The notes below the pieces were generated by a model. It was not told the origin of the DNA and ran no database searches. It was given only the letters and a program-made list of their open reading frames with translations. This document shows positions 14,503 to 20,775 of a stretch of 26,130 bases of DNA, piece after piece (position 1 is the stretch's first letter; every line of letters starts with the position of its first letter). The stretch covers positions 1-26,130 of the forward strand of contig CAZKYX010000016.1 of assembly GCA_964557125.1 (NCBI GenBank), in the 5' to 3' direction. A program made the translations under genes and the position numbers. The DNA comes from CAZKYX01 sp964557125 (GTDB lineage Bacteria > Patescibacteriota > Microgenomatia > Levybacterales > GWA1-39-11).

Positions 14503-15636
14503 ATGAGTGTTGAAGCATATCCCGTTCATTACGAGAAAATAAATTTTCATGCCCCCATCCCTGATGGATTACCTGTTGAGGAGGTAAAGCAAATACGAAG
14601 AAATACCATAAAAGATAATTTAGTGCGCTATGTTGGTGAATATCGACTTGGAGTGAAGTTTGATGAATATTACTACACACCGGTGAAAGACAGTCATACT
14701 GGGGAAGAGCATTTTACTGCCGGAGGAACGCAGACAATTCAAGACCTCATTTCAAATACCATAAAAGCACGGGAGGAGTTAGGAGCAGGAACAAAAAGAG
14801 AAGTTGCAGAAGGGGTGGGATTTGCCAAACTTGAGGAAGAACTGCTTGAAAGAGAAGTGGGAACAATGGCTATTTGGGTAAGTCCGCCCGGAAGTGAAGA
14901 TGAAGGGTATGGCGAATATAGTTTTACATTTTTAGCACAAAGCGAAATGGGAGAGAGCGGGAAGCGGGTTAGAATGATTCCTTACAGAAATGAATATACC
15001 ATCGAGCAGCATAATGAATATCTCTCAAAAATCACAAAGACAGATGTCGCTTTTCAAAACGACACGCAATTTCTGGCAAGCCCATTTATAATCGAGGCAA
15101 GTGGGGGAATACAATCGCCCGAGGACATACTAAGTGAAATTGGAGAGAAAGAAGAGTTTGAGAATAGTTGGAACGAAGACTTTTACTACAAGGCGCGTCC
15201 CTTGATTCAGTATTTTATAAATCTTGTAGAGCTGAATGCTTCAGACGAAGAGTTGATAGAGGCAAAGTGCGCAATCGAAAACTACGCAATTGCCTATAAG
15301 GAAGATAGAGAAGTTGAATTGTTCTCAGGTGAGGAAAAAAATCTCAAAAACAACGCTATGGATTATGGTAAAAGCTTGGCATATGGATGGGGAAGAATAG
15401 AGCCACCAAAGGTAAAAGGGAGTTGTCCAACTGGAATAATGGAAACAAACGGAGCGATAACTGGTACAAGTGGAGACTTTTTACCGTCTCAATTTCATAA
15501 TAGCTCCAATTTACTACCCGACAGATACGGAGAGAGAACATTCAATTGTCCATCTTGCCAAAGGGAAAACGTTAGGCCTGTTGAAACGTTGTTGCCGAAT
15601 TGTCTGCATTGCAAAAAAGCCATTCCTCGGTGTTAA
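14503..15636 (+). CDS. Unknown protein with C-terminal zinc ribbon
   Basis: 377 residues from ATG 14503, two bases after the stop of the adenosyltransferase gene (TAGTTATG), so translation probably reinitiates. I do not recognise the family. The protein is soluble-looking and acidic, with a Tyr-rich N-terminal region (YVGEYRLGVKFDEYYYTP). A middle region is predicted to mix helices and strands (TMAIWVSPPGSEDEGYGEYS). The C-terminal zinc ribbon has four metal ligands in two pairs (NCPSCQ and NCLHCK), ending in IPRC. Such ribbons usually bind nucleic acid or stabilise small domains. Its position in the riboswitch-controlled unit suggests co-expression with adenosylcobalamin synthesis, but there is no direct sign of a B12-binding site. 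No signal peptide or membrane helix is visible. Confidence 0.75.
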   Translation: MSVEAYPVHYEKINFHAPIPDGLPVEEVKQIRRNTIKDNLVRYVGEYRLGVKFDEYYYTPVKDSHTGEEHFTAGGTQTIQDLISNTIKAREELGAGTKREVAEGVGFAKLEEELLEREVGTMAIWVSPPGSEDEGYGEYSFTFLAQSEMGESGKRVRMIPYRNEYTIEQHNEYLSKITKTDVAFQNDTQFLASPFIIEASGGIQSPEDILSEIGEKEEFENSWNEDFYYKARPLIQYFINLVELNASDEELIEAKCAIENYAIAYKEDREVELFSGEEKNLKNNAMDYGKSLAYGWGRIEPPKVKGSCPTGIMETNGAITGTSGDFLPSQFHNSSNLLPDRYGERTFNCPSCQRENVRPVETLLPNCLHCKKAIPRC

Positions 15637-15644
15637 CTAGTTAG

Positions 15645-16355
15645 GTGTTTGATTTTGTTACTTCTCTTTTATTTCCAAAGCGTTGTGTATGGTGTAGAAA
15701 AGCCGGGAGCTATATCTGTGCAAATTGCTTTTCTAAGATAACTTTTGTAAGTAATTATTTCTGTGCTGTGTGCAATAAAAATTCAATAGATGGGTTGGTT
15801 CACCCAAAATGCAAAACACGAGATGGGATAGACGGGATTATATCGGCAATTGCATATAAGGGAATAGTGAAAAAACTTTTGTACCAATTTAAATACAAAC
15901 CTTTTTTGTCTGACTTAAAAGTACCGTTAGGAAAACTTTTGCATGAGGGCATGATTCAAAATGAAGTGTTTAGTAGATATATTTCTAGCACAAACGGAGT
16001 GTGGATAACCTCAGTTCCTCTTCATAGAATGCGGGAAAAAAGGCGTGGTTATAACCAATCAGCATTACTTGCAAAAGAGCTCTCAAAAAGTTTGAAAATT
16101 CCATACGCTGAAGGTTTACTTACAAGACGAAAACCAACTAGACCCCAATTTGAATTAAAAAGAGAGGAAAGACGGAAAAATATAAAAGATGCCTTTTTAG
16201 TTAACGACAAACTAATAACGAATAACAAAATTGCGAACGTAATTTTGGTTGATGACATTACGACAACCGGTGCCACACTTTCTGAGTGTGGAAAAGTACT
16301 CAAGAAGAGTGGCGTAAAGAACGTTTTGGGCGTGACTCTAACGCATGAAGCATAG
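15645..16355 (+). CDS. comF: ComF family phosphoribosyltransferase-like protein
   Basis: 236 residues, starting with GTG at 15645, 8 nt after the previous stop. The N-terminal zinc-finger region has CxxC pairs (CVWCRKAGSYICANC, then CAVC and a later Cys), typical of ComF. The C-terminal phosphoribosyltransferase fold carries the PRPP-binding loop VILVDDITTTGATL (about residues 198-211), preceded by the conserved SVPLHRMREKRRGYNQSALLA. ComF proteins are needed for natural DNA uptake in several bacteria, acting in the cytoplasm on incoming single-stranded DNA. That would fit with the type IV pilus/secretion genes in this window. The stop overlaps a GCCTCAAAA motif just before the ssrA promoter. 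Confidence 0.9.
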   Translation: MFDFVTSLLFPKRCVWCRKAGSYICANCFSKITFVSNYFCAVCNKNSIDGLVHPKCKTRDGIDGIISAIAYKGIVKKLLYQFKYKPFLSDLKVPLGKLLHEGMIQNEVFSRYISSTNGVWITSVPLHRMREKRRGYNQSALLAKELSKSLKIPYAEGLLTRRKPTRPQFELKREERRKNIKDAFLVNDKLITNNKIANVILVDDITTTGATLSECGKVLKKSGVKNVLGVTLTHEA

Positions 16356-16363
16356 CCTCAAAA
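16355..16363 (+). repeat. GCCTCAAAA intergenic motif, copy 3
   Basis: Begins at the last base of comF and ends one base before the -35 hexamer of ssrA. Confidence 0.5.
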
Positions 16364-16364
16364 C

Positions 16365-16393
16365 TTGATATTACAGGCCTATTTTGGTATAAT
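16365..16393 (+). promoter_or_regulatory. Promoter of ssrA
   Basis: TTGATA (16365-16370), 17-nt spacer, perfect TATAAT (16388-16393) preceded by TGG (extended -10). It lies 9 nt before the mature 5' end of tmRNA. It is the strongest promoter in the window, as expected for an abundant RNA. Confidence 0.85.
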
Positions 16394-16402
16394 TACGGTC
16401 TT

Positions 16403-16791
16403 GGGGATGCATTGTATCGACAAGGATTGTTCTTTAAAAACTGCAAGCCGGCAATGATTGAAAGCCGTAAAACCAATCAAAAATACATGCTAAATACAAT
16501 TTTAGCGGTGTAAAGCGATTTTTCGCTGACAGGATGCCAGATGCAAATCTGGGATTCGGTTACGCGCTAGCCGCCTAACATCTGTTCGTTTCCAATTCGC
16601 CTTCGGTACGAGGGAACGAGCATAAACCTACCGGAAAAAATTAGCGAAGGATGGTCGGGTCGCTTCTTACAAGACCTTTGTTTTGTTTTCCATGTCAAAA
16701 CGGTTAGACAAAACGAGATTTAGTTTTGACTACGCTTGTAGATGTTTTTATATACAATTCCTGGACGGGGGCTCAATACCCCCCATCTCCA
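16403..16791 (+). ncRNA. ssrA: Transfer-messenger RNA (tmRNA)
   Basis: tmRNA rescues stalled ribosomes by adding a degradation tag. The 5' end GGGGATG (16403-16409) pairs with CATCTCC (16784-16790), and the conserved UCGACA follows at once. The 3' tRNA-like half has a 5-bp T-stem (GGGGG/CCCCC) around a loop CTCAATA. The discriminator base is A16791 and CCA is not encoded (CAC follows). The 5' AGGATTGT and 3' ACAATTCCT form the long helix H2. The most plausible tag frame ends ATG-CTA-AAT-ACA-ATT-TTA-GCG-GTG-TAA (stop 16511-16513), with the usual hairpin (AGCGA/TCGCT) just after it. The tag would end MLNTILAV; the resume codon is not certain. The partner smpB lies 400 nt away on the other strand. 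Length 389 nt. Confidence 0.93.
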
Positions 16792-16928
16792 CACTCCGCT
16801 CTTTACATAATGTAAAGAGCTTCGCGTGGCTAGCCACACTTTATTTCTTCAGAAACTTTACTCATGATAAGGCGGAGTGCCCCGCGTAGACGTCAAGTGG
16901 CAGTTAATTTGACTTGACGAAGTGGGGC
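16792..16928. repeat. Nested palindromes directly after ssrA
   Basis: Five perfect inverted repeats in 137 bp: CACTCCGC/GCGGAGTG (16792-16799 with 16872-16879); GCTCTTTACAT/ATGTAAAGAGC (16798-16808 with 16810-16820); GTGGCTAGCCAC (16826-16837); GCCCC/GGGGC (16879-16883 with 16924-16928); and CGTCAAGT/ACTTGACG (16891-16898 with 16912-16919). The second and third nest inside the first; the fifth nests inside the fourth. GTGGCTAGCCAC followed by ACTTTATTTCTTC may be the ssrA terminator. The rest exceeds what a terminator needs. Confidence 0.8.
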
Positions 16929-16948
16929 TTCCTTGATAAAGATATAGA

Positions 16949-17185
16949 GTGTATTACGTTTATATACTTCAACTCAAAAATTTAAGCTACTATCATGGTT
17001 ATAGTGGTAACTTAAGGCAAAGACTCTCCGAACATACAGCAGGTGAGGTATCTTCAACAAAAAATTTGTTACCCCTCAAATTGGTCTATTATTCAGCGTT
17101 TGAAACTAAATCCAAAGCAATTGAATTTGAAAAGTATCTTAAATCTAGTTCTGGTTTTGCCTTTAGAAATAAAAGACTGATTTAA
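16949..17185 (+). CDS. Small GIY-YIG nuclease-like protein
   Basis: 78 residues, starting with GTG at 16949. The GIY-YIG core is compressed but recognisable: YYVYIL (GIY strand), YYHGYSGNLRQRLSEH (YIG equivalent, with the catalytic Arg at about residue 25), and IEFEKYLKSSSG with the metal-binding Glu at residue 61. It resembles the YhbQ/UPF0213-type single-domain nucleases that cut DNA. These are very common as stand-alone genes in Patescibacteria. The canonical Ile-Gly of the second motif is His-Gly here. It is separated from ssrA by a palindrome-rich stretch and converges on smpB with a 7-nt gap, which is unusual between two genes that work together. It may be a selfish or recently arrived gene. 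Confidence 0.8.
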   Translation: MYYVYILQLKNLSYYHGYSGNLRQRLSEHTAGEVSSTKNLLPLKLVYYSAFETKSKAIEFEKYLKSSSGFAFRNKRLI

Positions 17186-17192
17186 ATCTGGG

Positions 17193-17633
17193 TTAATATA
17201 CGTTTTTTTCTTCCCGCGCTCGGTCTCTTTCAATGGCTTTTCTCTTTGAATCTTTTTTCCGCTCAAAGTCTTTTTTTCCCTTTGCCAGAGCAATTTCTAA
17301 TTTGAATTTTCCATTCTTTATATAAAAAGAGAGTGGTGCAATGGTATATTTTCCAGTGTCAAGGCTTGTTTTTAGTTTTAAAATCTCCTTTTTGTGCAAC
17401 AGGAGTTTGCGCGTTCTGTCTTCCTGATACCCCTCAACTCGGGAGAATTCATAAGGAAAAATCTTTGCGTTGATAAGATACGCCTCATTGCTCATAAGCT
17501 TTACATAGGAGCTATTGATATCTGCGTGTCCAAGGCGTAAAGCCTTGACCTCAGAGCCCAATAATTGAACGCCTGCCTCAATTGTTTGCTCAATATTAAA
17601 TTTATTTGGCGCATGTTTGTTGGTTATTTTCAT
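17193..17633 (-). CDS. smpB: tmRNA-binding protein SmpB
   Basis: 146 residues, typical length. Conserved blocks include EAGVQLLGSEVKALRLGHADI (residues ~19-39), SYVKL...EAYLINAKI and RTRKLLLHKKEI, followed by the basic C-terminal tail (KKDFERKKDSKRKAIERD) that enters the ribosomal A site in place of the missing codon-anticodon pair. SmpB binds the tRNA-like part of tmRNA and brings it to stalled ribosomes. The ssrA gene lies nearby on the opposite strand. The start is well placed: a perfect TATAAT lies 6 nt before the ATG, so the message appears leaderless. Confidence 0.95.
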   Translation of the reverse strand: MKITNKHAPNKFNIEQTIEAGVQLLGSEVKALRLGHADINSSYVKLMSNEAYLINAKIFPYEFSRVEGYQEDRTRKLLLHKKEILKLKTSLDTGKYTIAPLSFYIKNGKFKLEIALAKGKKDFERKKDSKRKAIERDRAREEKNVY

Positions 17634-17639
17634 ATTCTC

Positions 17640-17645
17640 ATTATA
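17640..17645 (-). promoter_or_regulatory. TATAAT box of smpB, leaderless
   Basis: Perfect -10 hexamer with only 6 nt (GAGAAT) to the ATG at 17633, so transcription would begin at or next to the start codon. No good -35 is visible. Confidence 0.6.
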
Positions 17646-17683
17646 CTAGATGATAAGAGTATCCGGTGAGAAGGAGGAGAGTG

Positions 17684-17692
17684 GCCTCAAAA
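17684..17692 (+). repeat. GCCTCAAAA intergenic motif, copy 4
   Basis: Lies 38 nt upstream (minus strand) of the smpB -10 box, nearly the same distance and orientation as copy 1 has to the ATPase regulator. Confidence 0.5.
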
Positions 17693-17728
17693 TAGCAGAG
17701 GGTGATATATTCTGATACAGTTGTCTAT

Positions 17729-17752
17729 GAAAAGTGGTGTGGATAACTTTTC
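17729..17752. promoter_or_regulatory. Inverted repeat enclosing a perfect DnaA box
   Basis: GAAAAGT (17729-17735) and ACTTTTC (17746-17752) flank TGTGGATAA (17738-17746), an exact DnaA box (TTATCCACA on the minus strand). A single box does not make an origin; it may be a regulatory DnaA site or chance. Confidence 0.4.
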
Positions 17753-17757
17753 ACGCC

Positions 17758-17783
17758 CCCTAAATATTATAGGGTCTTTTTTT
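17758..17783 (+). terminator. Weak terminator-like hairpin
   Basis: CCCTA (17758-17762) and TAGGG (17770-17774) flank a 7-nt loop and are followed by TC and seven T. No plus-strand gene lies just upstream, so its role is unclear. On the minus strand the same bases contain a TATAAT (17766-17771). Confidence 0.3.
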
Positions 17784-17789
17784 ACTCAT

Positions 17790-17798
17790 TTTTGAGGC
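17790..17798 (-). repeat. GCCTCAAAA intergenic motif, copy 5
   Basis: On the minus strand it reads CTAGCCTCAAAA and is followed after 18 nt by TATAAT (17766-17771). Confidence 0.5.
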
Positions 17799-17836
17799 TA
17801 GTATAGGAAAAATGAAAAATAATCGAACAAGATTAC

Positions 17837-19759
17837 CTATAAATCGAAGGTATATAAGCTGTTGTTCTTAAGAAGAAATCCTTTTTTACCTTTTTCATCA
17901 ATTGCAAATGATTTTGCATCTTTAAATTCATTCCATTCATATTGTGTTTGGAATTCACCTTTATCTGAAAGTGCCACTATCCTCTCATTTTTTCCATCGA
18001 GAATATAAAGGTTTGAGTATTCATCATCTGTGTATACTTGAGAGTTTTCACCAAAGGGAGCCAGTAGGCCTTTAGCCTCAAACCCCTCTACTTTGCCTTT
18101 TGAAAACATTTGAAGCTTGCCACTTTGTTCCAAAACGTACACAGGACCATTTATAGTCATACTGACAGGCGTGCTTGAGAAGCTGGGGTCATCGGTAAAG
18201 TATGAGGTTGCAGCGTATGTAGGGGCGCGGTATTTGTCTATATCCTTGCCATTTAGGACATAAATATTGCTTCCAAATACTTCAATAGCGCTTCCCTTAG
18301 CCTCATCTATGATGGTTTCTGACTTGCTGTTACCTTTATCAATTTTAGCGATTGAGTCTCCCAAAACGTAAATAAACGTTTCATCAGCAACGACGTACGT
18401 GCCAGATGTTTTATCAGTGTCGTATGTTTTTTTGATTTTACCATTTGCATCAAAGGTAGCAGTGAGCTTATTCTTTGAGTCAACAAGAATTAACTCCCCT
18501 CCATTAAAAGTAACGCCGTCAAGAGATTTCATTTCTTTAAGGTCGGAGGCCTTAATCAGTTCTTTTTGATTTTTCACCCCACTACCCCCTCCCGTTTCGT
18601 CAATTTTATTTGTGACTTGGGTAAGAAGCTCATTTATTTTTTTATATTCATCTGATTTTTGTTCAAACTTAGAAAGTGAATCTTTTAGGCTTTTTTGAAG
18701 AGAGACGAGTTCGCCAAGCGCTATTGATTTATTGAGCGAAATAAGAGAAGATGACTCATCATATTTTTTCTGAGCTGGAGCATAAACTTCTGTAAATAAC
18801 TTTTCCCGTTCTTTTTTTGCTTGAGACATTCTTTGAGCAGCAATACTTCCAATCAATATAATAACGAGCAACACCACTGCTGCCGCAATAATGCTTCTTT
18901 TACCCCCGATATTTTTAAGAAAAGCAAAGCTTGGTAGGGTAAATTTGGTTTTTTCTTTTTGTGGTTTTTCGTCAAGAAAACTTTTTTCGTCTGGCTGAAA
19001 TCTTGTGTCTCCCTTTGTGTTTTGTTCATCATTTTCAATGCTTTCAACAACATGAGTGACTCGGGGTATTTCTTCTTCGCTGACTTGCTCGTCCTCATTT
19101 TTTTCTTCAACGACTTCCTCTTCATTGTAATAAGCACGGGCGGCGTCTTCTTCTTTTTCTTCAGACACAATATTGTCAAGGTTTTTGTATTGGAGAATGA
19201 TTGCAGACTCAGTTCCTTTTGAAGCCTCATGTACCAGCGGAGTAATATTTTCAGAGATGGTGAGAATGTTTTCTTCGGTTAGGTATTCAGAAAGAGTTGG
19301 GAAAGAAATTTTTTCAGAAAAGTCACCAGTCTGAAGAACAATAATATCATCGTGCCTTAGTCTTCCTGAAAAACCAATAAGTTCTCCTTTTTCTCCTTTT
19401 GCAATGACTCCAACATTGCCATCTCTTTTTAGAGCAACCTCGCCAGTAGAAGCAAGGACGAGGTAGAGGATATCTTTGACAATTGCTCCAACAATTATGG
19501 AATAGGTTGTTTCTTCCTCAATGCTTTTTGTAACATTGCCAACCGCAGTTTTTATATTTTCAAGACTTTTATCATCGAGGGCAAAAAACTCTCGCTGAAG
19601 TTTTTCAAGAATATCTTTCCCAACAGTTGCTATTGTCGTTTTCCCCTCTGCCCTCTCAATGCTAACTGTTATGTAAACATTCAGCGTTGTATACGCTTGT
19701 GACCACGTTGTGTCAGTTGGGTTTGGAACTATTTTTGAAAGAAGAATATCTTGGTTCAT
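17837..19759 (-). CDS. PP2C-like/beta-propeller single-pass membrane protein
   Basis: 640 residues. About 200 N-terminal residues resemble the PP2C phosphatase fold (YSIIVGAIVKDILYLVLASTG, then GELIGFSGRLRHDDIIVLQT, then GDFSEKIS). The usual metal-binding aspartates of PP2C enzymes are not evident, so it may be catalytically dead. A very acidic Glu-rich linker (about 205-280) precedes one membrane helix (about 288-308, SIIAAAVVLLVIILIGSIAA). A short coiled-coil-like region (about 310-370) follows. The remainder is repetitive beta sequence (DSKNKLTATFDANGKIKKTY; YVVADETFIYVLGDSIAKID; SNIYVLNGKDIDKYR; YSNLYILDGKNERIVALSDK) suggesting an external beta-propeller. The N-terminus would be cytoplasmic. 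It is the third gene of a tight operon (2-nt gap, TAACTATG junction). Function unknown; a sensor or envelope scaffold is plausible. Confidence 0.6.
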   Translation of the reverse strand: MNQDILLSKIVPNPTDTTWSQAYTTLNVYITVSIERAEGKTTIATVGKDILEKLQREFFALDDKSLENIKTAVGNVTKSIEEETTYSIIVGAIVKDILYLVLASTGEVALKRDGNVGVIAKGEKGELIGFSGRLRHDDIIVLQTGDFSEKISFPTLSEYLTEENILTISENITPLVHEASKGTESAIILQYKNLDNIVSEEKEEDAARAYYNEEEVVEEKNEDEQVSEEEIPRVTHVVESIENDEQNTKGDTRFQPDEKSFLDEKPQKEKTKFTLPSFAFLKNIGGKRSIIAAAVVLLVIILIGSIAAQRMSQAKKEREKLFTEVYAPAQKKYDESSSLISLNKSIALGELVSLQKSLKDSLSKFEQKSDEYKKINELLTQVTNKIDETGGGSGVKNQKELIKASDLKEMKSLDGVTFNGGELILVDSKNKLTATFDANGKIKKTYDTDKTSGTYVVADETFIYVLGDSIAKIDKGNSKSETIIDEAKGSAIEVFGSNIYVLNGKDIDKYRAPTYAATSYFTDDPSFSSTPVSMTINGPVYVLEQSGKLQMFSKGKVEGFEAKGLLAPFGENSQVYTDDEYSNLYILDGKNERIVALSDKGEFQTQYEWNEFKDAKSFAIDEKGKKGFLLKNNSLYTFDL

Positions 19760-19761
19760 AG

Positions 19762-19998
19762 TTAAAATGAAAATACTAGAACTAGTAATAGTATAAACGA
19801 TAATATGACATGAAGGGAGCCCAACAGTTTAAAGATGGGTGCAAAGGATGTTTGGGTCATAAGTCTGTTATAGGTAAAAATTTGAAACGCCAATGCTAAT
19901 GCAAAGAAATTATACATAATAATAAATACAAGAAGCATGAGCTTAATAAAAGCATCTGCGTTGTTAAAGAAATGTAATATGTCTTCAGCTATGTTCAT
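19762..19998 (-). CDS. Small two-helix membrane protein
   Basis: 78 residues with two strong hydrophobic helices at about residues 18-40 (IKLMLLVFIIMYNFFALALA) and 57-77 (LGSLHVILSFILLLVLVFSF). They are separated by a short polar stretch (YNRLMTQTS). It is spaced 2 nt from both neighbours, each junction reading TAA-CT-ATG, so it is co-translated with them. Small proteins of this shape are common in Patescibacteria beside PH-domain proteins, but I cannot assign a role. It may be a subunit of a membrane complex with the two flanking proteins. Confidence 0.7.
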   Translation of the reverse strand: MNIAEDILHFFNNADAFIKLMLLVFIIMYNFFALALAFQIFTYNRLMTQTSFAPIFKLLGSLHVILSFILLLVLVFSF

Positions 19999-20000
19999 AG

Positions 20001-20690
20001 TTATCCAACAATGTCTCCAATGATTCGTGCGACTGTTGCTGGTTTTGGTGCTTTATCAAATTCCACATTTGCAATGGTTCCAGCCGTTTGGACAAAAACA
20101 TCGCCATAATTTAAAACTGAACGGATGAGTCCAATTTGGTTGTAGCTTACATCTTGAACAGTTTCCAGCTTTGCTTCAGAAATTTCTCGGAATAGGAGTC
20201 CGTGTATGTCAATATCACGAATTCGAATTGAAGTGATAACTCCTACATTAAAATACCACAATGTAAAGCTAAGAAGAACGAATCCAAAAATACCAAGATA
20301 AAAAAACATTAAAATGAGTGTTTGGATTTCTGTTGATGGAAGCGAAATTGGAGAAAATCTGAAAAGCAATGGGAAAAGAATTACTGGAAAAAGCGCAAAA
20401 AGAATAGCGGTCGCAATCCATGGAACGTTTGTAGCGAAATGACGGCGAATGATAAGAATAATATCTTCGTCAGGCTCCTGATCATCAAACCACACATTTT
20501 TTGGATGGTGACTGTATGAGGAAAAGAAATGAGGCGTTGAAGGGTTCTCTTTGCTGTGCGTTCCGATATAGGGATTACTTTTATTTTTGCTCTGTTGTGG
20601 AGATGGCGATTGGGGTGGTTCTGTTGTCAGTGTTTCTGAAGCTCTATCGAGTATAAATTCACCCTCCAGTTCATCATTGTCTGGTTGCAT
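20001..20690 (-). CDS. Bacterial PH-domain membrane protein
   Basis: 229 residues. A polar N-terminal region (about 1-90, rich in Pro, Ser and Gln) precedes two membrane helices at about 95-118 and 126-148 (IATAILFALFPVILFPLLFR and IQTLILMFFYLGIFGFVLLS). The rest matches a bPH_2/DUF304-type domain: YFNVGVITSIRIRDIDIHGL, EISEAKLETVQDVSYNQIGL, then LNYGDVFVQTAG and the C-terminal helix. Such domains sit on the cytoplasmic face of the membrane and are linked to envelope stress or protein complexes; no enzyme activity is expected. It is the first gene of a three-gene operon. A TATAAT box stands 6 nt before the ATG. Confidence 0.75.
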   Translation of the reverse strand: MQPDNDELEGEFILDRASETLTTEPPQSPSPQQSKNKSNPYIGTHSKENPSTPHFFSSYSHHPKNVWFDDQEPDEDIILIIRRHFATNVPWIATAILFALFPVILFPLLFRFSPISLPSTEIQTLILMFFYLGIFGFVLLSFTLWYFNVGVITSIRIRDIDIHGLLFREISEAKLETVQDVSYNQIGLIRSVLNYGDVFVQTAGTIANVEFDKAPKPATVARIIGDIVG

Positions 20691-20696
20691 GTATCG

Positions 20697-20731
20697 ATTA
20701 TATCACCCACGCGCTTTTTGTGCGGTGATAT
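20697..20731 (-). promoter_or_regulatory. Leaderless promoter of the PH-domain operon with overlapping inverted repeat
   Basis: TATAAT (20697-20702) lies 6 nt before the ATG and has an extended -10 (TGA directly upstream). It overlaps the inner end of a perfect 8-bp inverted repeat, ATATCACC (20700-20707) and GGTGATAT (20724-20731), with 16 nt between. The repeat could be an operator or a hairpin ending the SpoIID-gene transcript; no T-run follows. Confidence 0.6.
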
Positions 20732-20775
20732 ATGCTCTACCTATATCAAACTGGGTATGCGTTGCCTAAAATGTA

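Noticed and set aside
16683..16889. Open reading frame of 68 codons on the plus strand
   Set aside because: It lies mostly inside the 3' half of tmRNA and the palindromes after it; the RNA gene explains the sequence.
17729..17798. Replication origin upstream of smpB
   Set aside because: Only one DnaA box is present, with no AT-rich unwinding region or dnaA/dnaN genes nearby.
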